This document shows positions 32,609-39,540 of a stretch of 39,540 nt of DNA, one piece after another (position 1 is the first letter of the stretch; every line of letters starts with the position of its first letter). A program made the position numbers and the translations under genes. The notes beneath the pieces were generated by a model. That model had not been told where the DNA came from. It was given only the letters and a program-made list of their open reading frames with translations, and did not search any database. The stretch is from NCBI GenBank assembly GCA_019119575.1, contig DWWT01000054.1, positions 1 to 39,540 on the forward strand, written 5' to 3'. The stretch is from Candidatus Enterocloster excrementipullorum (GTDB lineage: Bacteria > Bacillota > Clostridia > Lachnospirales > Lachnospiraceae).

Positions 32609-33692
32609 GTCCGTCGCCTCCTTTCGCCTGGGTCAATGCGTAGATGATGATGCCGTTGGCAATGATGAGCCGCATAACCTCGGACAGATTGCTCTCCGGG
32701 ATAAACTGGTTCGCCACAGGCAGTCCCAGCGCAAGTATGCCCTGGAACAGGAAGGTGCCCAAAAGCACATGGGGAATCCGGGCCCGCTTGGGGGTAGCTC
32801 CGCCGATTAAAACTGCGGCCACCGAGTGGAAGCCCATCATCTGAGGCCCGTTGTAGAGCTGCATAAAGCCGTAGCCCTGGGCATACACCATAATTCCCAC
32901 AGCCGCAATCACCGTAGAAAGGATGGTGCCGATCAGCCGCATCTTATTTACATTAATCCCCGCCGCCTTGGCGAACATGGGATTGGCTCCCGCCGCGCTC
33001 ATGGCAATTCCCGTCTTGGAGCGCATAAAGACCCACACCAGGAAGCACATAAAGAAGAAAAACAGAAGAAGGCCCGTGGGAACCTCTATCCCGAACAGGG
33101 AAAATGCCAGGGTATCGTTCATCACGCCGCTGAAGGAGGAGGCCAGGGAAATGGTATTTCGAAGGCCCTTGCCCGCATTCGGCCAGATCAGCTCCCCGTT
33201 GTCAAAGGGGAGAAGCATCCACAGCATATTCATAAAGGCAATGATGGAAAATCCCACATAGGTGGTAACCGTCATCTCCGAGCCCTTTACCCGGTTCAGC
33301 AGAAGGCCGTACAGCCAGCCGATAAACAAAGCCAGGGCCGCGCCGATTAAAATGGCCAGAAGAACGGAAACCCACATGGCAAAGAGGGGGCTCACCGCAT
33401 TTAACGCCGGAATCTGGGCCACCTGGAACTGAATCACAATAAGTCCGCCCAAAAGGCCTCCCACGATACCCATGGAAATACCGAAGTTCAGGCCGATTCC
33501 GCACTGCACCGCGGGCACCATGGCCAGAACCAGAATTCCGTACATTCCCCAGCGGCGGAGGCAGTCGCTCAAAAGCTGCATCAGATCCATCTGAAAGCCC
33601 CCGGCGGCCACCATGAGAAGCAGGAAAAAGGAAACAATAATCACCCGCGGAAAGCCGAACCGGGCAGTCAAAGTCTTGAATGGATTTGTCAT
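32601..33692 (-). CDS. ABC importer permease, first subunit
   Basis: 363 residues from the ATG at 33692, which overlaps the ATPase stop as ATGA and has GGGAGG upstream. It is the same family as the next gene: GIGLNFGISMGIVGGLLGGL, MRSKTGIAMSAAGANPMFAK and NVNKMRLIGTILSTVIAAVG. The two permeases would form a heterodimeric channel. Each has the conserved cytoplasmic loop expected to contact the ATPase. Confidence 0.92.
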   Translation of the reverse strand: MTNPFKTLTARFGFPRVIIVSFFLLLMVAAGGFQMDLMQLLSDCLRRWGMYGILVLAMVPAVQCGIGLNFGISMGIVGGLLGGLIVIQFQVAQIPALNAVSPLFAMWVSVLLAILIGAALALFIGWLYGLLLNRVKGSEMTVTTYVGFSIIAFMNMLWMLLPFDNGELIWPNAGKGLRNTISLASSFSGVMNDTLAFSLFGIEVPTGLLLFFFFMCFLVWVFMRSKTGIAMSAAGANPMFAKAAGINVNKMRLIGTILSTVIAAVGIMVYAQGYGFMQLYNGPQMMGFHSVAAVLIGGATPKRARIPHVLLGTFLFQGILALGLPVANQFIPESNLSEVMRLIIANGIIIYALTQAKGGDGRE

Positions 33693-35299
33693 TCTTCTTT
33701 TCCTCCCTTCCACGCGCCGGACATGGCCAAACCAAAATCCGCATCCGAGTCATCCGGCTTTAAAATACAGGCCAGCTTTCCGTCGGAGACAATCCCGATT
33801 CGATCCGCGATGGAGCGCAGCTCCACCAGCTCCGATGACACGATGACTACTGTCATTCCCTGTTCCCGGTTCAGCTTCGCAAGGTATTCCAGCACCAGCT
33901 TCTTTGCCCCGATGTCAATGCCCCGGGTGGGCTCAGACACAAAGAGGACATCCGGCTCCAGGGTCAGCGCCCGTGCCAAGCAGACCTTCTGCTGGTTGCC
34001 ACCGGAAAGGCGTCCCGCCGCCTGCTTGATGCCGGTGCACCGAATATCCAGGGTGCGCACCATCTCCTCGGCATGGGCCTTGGCCGCCGCTCCGTCCAGC
34101 AGGCGCATCCAGGCGATTTTCTTCAAAAATTTCCCATTGGTCTGCATGGCGGAAAAGACAATATTCTGCTCAATGCTCTCGTCCAGCAGAAGGCCCACGC
34201 CCCGCCGGTCCTCGGACACAAATGCCGCCTTGTGGTCCAGAGCATCTCCCAGCTTATCCAGCTTAATCTCCTGCCCATTGATTTTCACCTGTCCCCAGGC
34301 CGGATAGAGGCCCTGAATCCCGTTGGGAATCCCCAGCTTGCCCTGGCCCGCCAGGCCGCCGATTCCGAAAATCTCGCCCTTTCGGATGTCCAGGTCAATT
34401 CCCTTCACCTGCTCGCCGGGCATATCCACCCGGTAATTCCGCAGGCTCACGGCAATCTTTTCCGGGTCAATCACCCGGTTGTCCGGCATCCCATCGTCCA
34501 GGAGCTTTTCCACCTTCCGGCCGATCATGAGCTCCGCGATCTCCACCGCGCTGGTGTCCTTTATCTCTTTCCTGGCGACAAACTCCCCGTCCCGCAGAAC
34601 CGTCATGCTGTCCGCCACGGCCATAACCTCGTCCAGACGGTGGGTGATAAAAATAATCGCGATTCCTTGGGCGGCAATCACCCGCATGGCTTCCAGCAGC
34701 CGCTCCGCCTCGGATTCCGTCAGAACCGCCGTGGGCTCGTCAAATACAAGAATGCGGATCCCTGTCTTGTCCAACTCCCTGGCAATCTCGATAAACTGCA
34801 TGTATCCCACAGGCAGTCCCGCCACCTTTACGTACTCGTCAATCTGCAGGCCAATTGTTTTAAGCGCCTTTCTGGCGTCCTCTGCCATGGCCTCAAAATC
34901 AAGGGTCTCCAGGGAGCGGCCGAAAATACGGCTTGCCAGGTTCGGCTTGCTGATCTCCCGCCCGATTTTGATATTCTCCATCACCGTAAAGCCCGGAATC
35001 AGCATGAATTCCTGATGCACCATGCCGATGCCGAGCTCCATAGCCGTGAGAGGGGTGTCAATCTTCACCGGCTTTCCCGCCACCTCGATGGTCCCCTCAT
35101 ATCCGCCCGTATTGTGAATCACCGGCATGCCGAAGAGAATATTCATCAGCGTGGACTTTCCGGCGCCGTTCTCTCCCATAAGAGCATGGATCTCTCCGGG
35201 ACGGATGTGCAGGCTGACTCCTTTAAGCACCCGGTTTCCGGAATACTCCTTGGCGATGCTGTCCATTTTCAGGACATAGGTTTCCTTTGTTTTTTCCAA
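33689..35299 (-). CDS. ABC importer ATP-binding protein, two ATPase domains
   Basis: 536 residues with tandem nucleotide-binding domains as in RbsA/XylG-type proteins. N-half: Walker A GENGAGKST, Walker B ILVFDEPTAVL. C-half: degenerate Walker A (GGLAGQGKLGIPNG), signature LSGGNQQKVCLARAL, Walker B DVLFVSEPTRGID. In such proteins the C-terminal site is often inactive, and here the GQGKLG loop fits that. The start is TTG (35299) with AGAGG eight bases before; ATG at 35266 is an alternative. Confidence 0.93.
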   Translation of the reverse strand: MEKTKETYVLKMDSIAKEYSGNRVLKGVSLHIRPGEIHALMGENGAGKSTLMNILFGMPVIHNTGGYEGTIEVAGKPVKIDTPLTAMELGIGMVHQEFMLIPGFTVMENIKIGREISKPNLASRIFGRSLETLDFEAMAEDARKALKTIGLQIDEYVKVAGLPVGYMQFIEIARELDKTGIRILVFDEPTAVLTESEAERLLEAMRVIAAQGIAIIFITHRLDEVMAVADSMTVLRDGEFVARKEIKDTSAVEIAELMIGRKVEKLLDDGMPDNRVIDPEKIAVSLRNYRVDMPGEQVKGIDLDIRKGEIFGIGGLAGQGKLGIPNGIQGLYPAWGQVKINGQEIKLDKLGDALDHKAAFVSEDRRGVGLLLDESIEQNIVFSAMQTNGKFLKKIAWMRLLDGAAAKAHAEEMVRTLDIRCTGIKQAAGRLSGGNQQKVCLARALTLEPDVLFVSEPTRGIDIGAKKLVLEYLAKLNREQGMTVVIVSSELVELRSIADRIGIVSDGKLACILKPDDSDADFGLAMSGAWKGGKEE

Positions 35300-35370
35300 A
35301 ATTCCAACCTCTTTCCATTTTTGTTCCCGGAGCGCGTCCGGGTTTTCTGACGCGCCCCAACTAACAGGAA

Positions 35371-35414
35371 GGGTTTCGCCGGACAGCGGCCATAAGCCGC
35401 CGCCTGCGAAACCC
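35371..35414 (-). promoter_or_regulatory. Intergenic hairpin between binding-protein and ATPase genes
   Basis: GGGTTTCGC and GCGAAACCC arms (35414-35406 and 35379-35371) close a long GC-rich hairpin with inner GCGGC/GCCGC pairing. There is no T-run. Such stem-loops commonly protect the upstream binding-protein message and lower expression of downstream membrane genes. The rest of the 150-base gap holds only the ATPase ribosome site. Confidence 0.7.
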
Positions 35415-35448
35415 CGGATATCTGCCTTGCTGTAATTTCCGATGGCGC

Positions 35449-36681
35449 TTACTCAAAGGTGATAAAATCTGCCATCACCAGGTAATGGTTGTCTTTTGCA
35501 TTTCCCTGATCATCCTTATAATAATCAATGGTCATCTTGACATCCCCTGCGCACTCCTGGATGGTCTCTCTAAGAACCGCATCATCCAGAACACCGTCTG
35601 TCTGTCCCTCCAGGACCTTCTTTGCGTACTCAACGCCTGCCTCCACAAAAAGCATGTTGCAGGGAACTGCCCAGGTGGAAACCCGGCCGCCCATGCCTGC
35701 CTCGGTAACCTTTGCCTGCAGCTGCTCCAGCATGTAGTCCACATCCGCCTCATGTCCGGACATATCAATGTTCAGAGCAGCGGGGAAAGCGTGGAACGGG
35801 GACGGGCAGCACTGCAGCGTGTAGATCGCCTTGTTCTCAAATACGGAACGAATCAGAGGCTCCTGCATACCGCAGTTGGTGGTGAAGAACACGGTGTCGG
35901 GGCCATACTTCTCGATCTGGCGCGGAACATCCTCCAAGATGAACTGCTGGGCGCCGGTAACGCCGGAGTCGCCGGTGGGATCGGGAGCAGTTACGTCCAC
36001 CAGCTCAATGCCGTTCTCCGCACAGTATTTCTTCAGGTTCTCGTGACGGGCCACGATCAGCGCGTAGCTCATATGGCGAGGGAAGGAGTAGTGGATCATG
36101 GTCTTCGCGCCCTGCTTTGCCGCCTGGGGCGGAATCACGATGCCGCATCCGGGCTCGTCCACCTGAAGGACGATATCCGCCTTGGGATTGATAACTCCGG
36201 GATCCTCGCCGGGAGTTCCGCAGATAAAGATCATATCCGGACGGGTCTCACGAACCCTGTCGATAGCCGCTGCCGTGCCGGGAATGGCCTGGCACCACAC
36301 AATGGCCTTTACGTCCGGGTCAGATGCCATGGCAACCGCGTTGGAGATAACCGTCTCTGTCTCGGTGGTAAAGTTATCCGGATAGGTAGCGGTGACGATC
36401 ATATCGCCGTACTTTTCCTTCATCTTGTTGGCCTGGGTGATCTCCTCATCCCCCTGGGAAGCGGTTCCGGTGATAATACCGATCTTAAAATTCCCTGCCG
36501 TCTCCGTACCCTCTTCGGCAGCTTCTGTCTCTCCCTCGCCCTCTGCCTGGGCCGCCTCCTCGGTGGCCGCCGCTGTCGTGGTCTCCGCTGCTTCTGTGGC
36601 CGCCTGCTCCGTTCCCCGGCATCCTGCCAGGGAAGCCGTCATGGCTGCCGCGAGGATAAGGCTGATGATTCTTTTTTTCAT
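35449..36681 (-). CDS. DUF3798 substrate-binding lipoprotein of the ABC importer
   Basis: 410 residues from the ATG at 36681, with AAGGAGAGAGAG upstream. A lipoprotein signal peptide ends in ASLAGC (Cys about 21), followed by an acidic Thr/Glu/Ala-rich linker (to about 68) that would span the cell wall. The mature domain begins KIGIITGTASQGDEEITQAN and contains IVWCQAIPGTAAAIDRV and GVTGAQQFILEDVPRQIEKY. It resembles DUF3798, a periplasmic-binding-protein-like family whose ligand I do not know. The neighbouring ATPase and permeases are of sugar/nucleoside type, so a sugar, nucleoside or related small molecule is possible. Confidence 0.88.
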   Translation of the reverse strand: MKKRIISLILAAAMTASLAGCRGTEQAATEAAETTTAAATEEAAQAEGEGETEAAEEGTETAGNFKIGIITGTASQGDEEITQANKMKEKYGDMIVTATYPDNFTTETETVISNAVAMASDPDVKAIVWCQAIPGTAAAIDRVRETRPDMIFICGTPGEDPGVINPKADIVLQVDEPGCGIVIPPQAAKQGAKTMIHYSFPRHMSYALIVARHENLKKYCAENGIELVDVTAPDPTGDSGVTGAQQFILEDVPRQIEKYGPDTVFFTTNCGMQEPLIRSVFENKAIYTLQCCPSPFHAFPAALNIDMSGHEADVDYMLEQLQAKVTEAGMGGRVSTWAVPCNMLFVEAGVEYAKKVLEGQTDGVLDDAVLRETIQECAGDVKMTIDYYKDDQGNAKDNHYLVMADFITFE

Positions 36682-36774
36682 ACTCTCTCTCCTTTTGATT
36701 TTTTCATCCCCGATAAAAACCTTTTTAGTCATTTTTCGTTTTTTTGTCACTTTTTCACCAGAGTTGTATTAAAA

Positions 36775-36803
36775 ATTATACCATTAATGCCCAATTCTGT
36801 CCA
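36775..36803 (-). promoter_or_regulatory. Promoter of the DUF3798 ABC operon
   Basis: -35 TGGACA (36803-36798), 17-bp spacer, -10 TATAAT (36780-36775) on the minus strand, about 95 bases before the binding-protein start codon. The region upstream to about 36960 is AT-rich with no recognised operator. Confidence 0.82.
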
Positions 36804-36995
36804 GCAAGAAATGTGCATTTTTTATATTTGATACAGAATTAACATTATTTAAGATTAAAAATTGCACAATCTCATTTTTCTTTATCTATAGTTTACCAAA
36901 TGTATTCTGTTTTTATACGGCTTTTTATTGATATTATTGCAATGCACGCAAGGAAGATTATGGAAAATGCCCACGCCCCTTCTCGTTAAGGCACC

Positions 36996-37029
36996 GGGCG
37001 GACGGCTCCGATTGATGAGCCGCCCGCCC
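36996..37029. terminator. GC-rich hairpin after the vWA pseudogene
   Basis: GGGCGGACGGCTC (36996-37008) and GAGCCGCCCGCCC (37017-37029) form a 13-bp stem with one mismatch. Neither side has a T-run, so termination is uncertain; its place 48 bases after the pseudogene on the minus strand suggests it once ended that transcript. Confidence 0.5.
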
Positions 37030-37076
37030 TGCTATGCTCCCTCTGTTCCCTCATGCTGCGGCAGCACAGCATTTCG

Positions 37077-38134
37077 CTACAGGCAGATCACACAGTCGCA
37101 GCACCTGAAGTCCGTATCAATATTGTGGGCAATAAGCCGAACCTTAAACTTCCGCTGTCCGCACATGGAGTTCGGGTCGCTTCCCGACACATTCAGCGTC
37201 TCCGGGAGCACAAACTTAATGCACCGAACCACAATATCCCGGCAGCCGGCATAGTGATGGGCGGGAAGAGCCACAGCCTTCATACCGCGCTGATACTCAT
37301 TTCCCTCCGGGTCGAGCTCCGTCAAAATGACTGCCAAAGCCACCCTCTTTTCCGGGTATACATGGCGAACCGTCACATTGAGCTGCAGAATTCTCCCAAG
37401 AGACTCCAGGTACGCATCCCCTGCGTCTACCTCCAGCGAATCCCTGCATCCCTCGGCGTCCACCTCCACGGGAACAGGACATTTCTCCGGCAGGACCGAT
37501 ATTCCGCAGTCCACTTCTACCCCAGGCGACGGGAAGCTGACCATGTTCCCTTCCGTATCCGAGTAGGTGATAGATGCGTTCACCGCCTTCGTCCCGCCGT
37601 CCTGCCCTACATGCCGGATAAAACATTCCAGAGAAGCACCCTCATTTCCGGACACTCCCAGCTGCGGAATCGACCATTGAAGCGTTGTGTCATCTGACTG
37701 CACTGCCGTACCTTTGTCCGGCTGATTCACACTCACAATGGCAAAATCCGGATTCAGCTTCTCGCCGACAACAAGGTTGGTGGCCCCCGGCTTGGAGATA
37801 TTTGCTGCCAAGTCCGCGAACAAATCCTCCAGCTGTGCATCATCCGGCGTCACCGCCACATGGGAGGCGTCCGGATCCGTGGCCCAGTCATTGAGCACAC
37901 TCACATCAATTCCATCGGCGCCGCGTGGTTGGCAGACCCCCCCCGCCGTCAGATTATCCACCGCCGCTTTCAAATCCGCCGTACCGGTGATAAGCTGAGT
38001 ATCCGCCGCAGCCGTGTCCGCAAAGCTGACAATCCCAATGCGGCTTCCCGAGCCGATTGTTCCGTCCTGTCCGCTGTCTGTGGCTTCATGTGTCAATCAC
38101 TTTATTTGAATTTGTTACACCCATATGGTTTGCC
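37077..38134 (-). pseudogene. Remnant of a clostridial vWA-domain protein with two deletions
   Basis: An intact ribosome site (GGGAGG) and start (ATG at 38134) give MGVTNSNKVID, then the frame is lost at TGA (38094-38092). The sequence resumes in another frame at EATDSGQDGTIGSGSRIGIV, so the region that should hold the MIDAS strand is gone. A second break occurs at a run of eight C's on the plus strand (about 37938-37945): one frame reads GGGSANHAAPMELM and stops, and the other resumes at GIDVSVLNDWATDPD, so the middle of the vWA fold is missing. The rest, SKPGATNLVVGEKLNPDFAI to the Cys-rich end DFRCCDCVICL, is intact and open to 37077. From memory the family is common in Clostridia and of unknown function. 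A shortened protein from an internal start is possible. Confidence 0.75.
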
Positions 38135-38174
38135 TCCCTATCATACGATTTAAGGGACAATCCGTCCCCTAATA

Positions 38175-38843
38175 CTATGATATGCGCTCTGGAATTTTTG
38201 GTGTACAACCCATCATCCCGCCGCATGTCAGGCGCCGCTGTGCCGCATGCCAGTTAATCACCTGAAACCAGTCTTCAATATATGCCGCACGCACATTGTA
38301 ATGCTTCAGATAATAGGCATGTTCCCACACATCAATGTTCAGCAGCGGACGAACATCCGGCTCCACGGGACTGTCCTGGTTGGCTGTTGTCCGAATCTCC
38401 AATCCGTTCTTCTCCCACACCAGCCACGCATATCCGGAGCCAAAGACAGACATGGCCGCCTCCTTCATCCGCTCCTTCCAGCCTTCTGTTCCTCCGAATG
38501 TCCGGTTTATCTCCTGTGCAAGGACTCCATCTCCCAGGGAAATCCCGCCCGGCGCCATACCCTCAAAAAAGAAGCGGTGATTGTACACACCCCCGGCCTG
38601 ATTCCGGACGGCCGTCCCCAAGGTCCGGGGCAGCCAAGAATAGCAGCCCACCAGCTCCTCAAGGCTCCAGGACTGAAGCTCCGGATTTTCCTTCAGAAGC
38701 TTATTCAGATTGTCAATATAGTTCTGCAGGTGCCGGCTGTGATGCAGCCACATGGTTTTCTCATCGATGAAAGGCTTCAGCGCATTATAGCCGTAGGGCA
38801 AAGGCGTGTTGATAAATGGGTAGCAGCAGTTTTTCATAGCCAT
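38175..38843 (-). CDS. Fe/Mn superoxide dismutase-like protein
   Basis: 222 residues from the ATG at 38843 (AGGA six bases upstream). The pattern is that of iron/manganese superoxide dismutase: LPYGYNALKPFIDEKTMWLH, HSRHLQNYIDNLN, YNHRFFFEGM, SVFGSGYAWLVWEKNG and NIDVWEHAYYLKHYNVRAAY. All four expected metal ligands (His in LHHS, His in YNHRFF, Asp and His in DVWEHA) are visible. It would convert superoxide to oxygen and peroxide. A Cys-containing tail (about residues 207-222) is unusual. It lies 40 bases before the vWA pseudogene on the same strand. Confidence 0.88.
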   Translation of the reverse strand: MAMKNCCYPFINTPLPYGYNALKPFIDEKTMWLHHSRHLQNYIDNLNKLLKENPELQSWSLEELVGCYSWLPRTLGTAVRNQAGGVYNHRFFFEGMAPGGISLGDGVLAQEINRTFGGTEGWKERMKEAAMSVFGSGYAWLVWEKNGLEIRTTANQDSPVEPDVRPLLNIDVWEHAYYLKHYNVRAAYIEDWFQVINWHAAQRRLTCGGMMGCTPKIPERIS

Positions 38844-39033
38844 TCTATTTCCTGAAGAAATCTTTACTGTATGATATGCCCTGAGGAAGCCCGAATACAC
38901 GAAATTGTGTTATACAATCTTTCGAAAACGGAAGCATGCATTTCCTTCCCAATTTATAGCTTTCATTCGAAATTTATGGCATATATATTTTAAGAACAAT
39001 TCAGCGATAAACAGGAACTGGAGGTACTTTATA

Positions 39034-39214
39034 ATGAAAAAGATTTTAGGCGTAATGGTGACAATGTTCTTTTTGATTTGCTAGCCTTATTATCTTATCT
39101 GGGATTATCGTTGGCTGTACGGTCATACTCTATGAGGAAATAAAAGCGCTTCGAAATGAAATAATAAACAGCAAAAAAGCGGATGCCGCACAAAACAGCA
39201 CTCCGCTCCTTTAA
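39034..39214 (+). pseudogene. Small membrane protein gene with one-base frameshift
   Basis: A good ribosome site (GGAGGT) precedes ATG at 39034. The frame MKKILGVMVTMFFLIC ends at TAG (39082-39084). One base shift restores ASLIILSGIIVGCTVILYEE and a charged tail ending in STPLL before TAA (39212-39214). Removing one T from the GATTTGC run at 39075-39081 would give a smooth 59-residue protein with one membrane helix and a Glu/Lys-rich tail. It may be a true mutation, a sequence error or, less likely, a +1 frameshift site. The 3' end overlaps the tRNA-Gly terminator. Confidence 0.6.
39173..39207 (-). terminator. Rho-independent terminator after tRNA-Gly
   Basis: Minus-strand arms AGCGGAGTGC (39207-39198) and GCGGCATCCGCT (39189-39178) form a stem with a small bulge, followed by T's (39178-39173). 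It lies 13 bases after the tRNA and would end the rRNA/tRNA transcript. Confidence 0.8.
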
Positions 39215-39220
39215 AGAAAG

Positions 39221-39292
39221 AGCGCGAGACGGGATTCGAACCCGCGGCCCCCACCTTGGCAAGGTGGTGCTCCACCCCTGAGCCACTCGCGC
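39221..39292 (-). tRNA. tRNA-Gly (GCC)
   Basis: 72 bases: acceptor GCGCGAG/CTCGCGC with discriminator T, anticodon loop TTGCCAA between CCACC and GGTGG giving anticodon GCC, and T arm with GGTTCGAATCC. CCA is not encoded. It lies about 70 bases after the 23S rRNA 3' end and is presumably transcribed with the rRNA operon. Confidence 0.95.
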
Positions 39293-39360
39293 TTATATAT
39301 CTTATTTAATTTGAAGTTTTTTACACATACCCTCAAAACCACATACTGAACAACCCTTCT

Positions 39361-39540
39361 TGGTCAAGCCCTCGACCGATTAGTATTAGTCAGCTACACA
39401 CATTACTGTGCTTCCACCTCTAACCTATCTACCTCATACTCTCTAAGGGGTCTTACTCCTTCCGGATGGGATATCTCATCTCGGGGGCGGCTTCACGCTT
39501 AGATGCCTTCAGCGTTTATCCCCTCCGGGCTTGGCTACCC
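39361..39540 (-). rRNA. 23S ribosomal RNA, 3' end (partial)
   Basis: Read on the minus strand, the sequence contains the conserved 3' terminal part of 23S rRNA: GCTGAAGGCATCTAAGC, CCCCGAGATGAG, then GACTAATACTAATCGGTCGA and GGGCTTGACC near the end. The gene continues beyond 39540. The 3' boundary is estimated to within a few bases. Confidence 0.95.

Noticed and set aside
35485-36831. Plus-strand open frame of 448 codons opposite the DUF3798 gene.
   Set aside because: Composition is that of a reverse-complement shadow; the opposite strand has a clear lipoprotein with promoter and ribosome site.
1-39540. CRISPR arrays and insertion sequences.
   Set aside because: No regularly spaced direct repeats and no transposase gene or terminal inverted repeats were seen; the only mobile element is the intron-like segment at the left edge.

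Overview
The window looks like chromosome of a Gram-positive, fairly GC-rich member of the Clostridia, most likely Lachnospiraceae. The evidence is AGGAGG ribosome binding sites throughout, a MATE/truA/VanZ/DUF554 housekeeping context, a DUF3798 ABC transporter, a clostridial-type vWA surface-protein remnant and a 23S rRNA 3' end of clostridial type. Almost every gene is on the minus strand; the main exception is one MATE exporter.

Region 1 (1-400, minus). A complete lysine riboswitch (L box) with its own promoter, antiterminator and intrinsic terminator is followed directly by what looks like the 5' end of a group II intron, running off the left edge. The riboswitch's target gene is not in the window.

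Region 2 (485-24,078, minus, about 23.6 kb). One co-directional, tightly packed cluster encodes a T6SS-like contractile injection system. In transcription order: secreted/membrane vWA protein, sheath-like protein, two Hcp-like tube paralogues, DnaJ-domain protein, membrane FHA protein, zinc-ribbon FHA protein, membrane PP2C-like protein, second PP2C-like protein with a membrane segment and TPR/coiled-coil tail, Hsp70-like ATPase, TssF-like and two further baseplate candidates, three VgrG/gp27-gp5-like spike proteins, a pentapeptide-repeat protein, an unrecognised adaptor or immunity candidate, a DUF4280 PAAR-like tip, and finally two DUF4176 proteins and a DUF3592 membrane protein. I see no tape measure, capsid or lysis genes, no ClpV/AAA+ ATPase, no TssJLM membrane complex and no Ser/Thr kinase. 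An Hsp70/J-protein pair and an FHA/PP2C/vWA signalling set are present instead. The last spike gene carries a glycine/proline-rich linker and an Ala/Gly-rich C-terminal domain that looks like an effector. The DUF4176 genes beside it belong to a family known to me from type VII secretion/LXG loci. This cluster is the most interesting part of the window; I cannot check here whether it has been described.

Region 3 (24,079-31,000). A divergent promoter region separates the cluster from a plus-strand MATE exporter. A tRNA-Gln with a near-ideal promoter and terminator follows. A minus-strand unit then encodes, in transcription order, a DUF554 membrane protein, an aminotransferase, a VanZ-like protein, TruA, a cation diffusion facilitator and an ECF-type sigma factor.

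Region 4 (31,008-36,803). An ABC importer operon: a DUF3798 substrate-binding lipoprotein, a double-domain ATPase and two permeases. It has a clear promoter, an intergenic hairpin after the binding-protein gene and a terminal Rho-independent terminator.

Region 5 (36,804-39,540). A twice-deleted vWA-family pseudogene, an Fe/Mn superoxide dismutase-like gene, a small membrane-protein gene broken by one extra base, tRNA-Gly with a terminator, and the 3' end of a 23S rRNA gene on the minus strand with no 5S gene after it.
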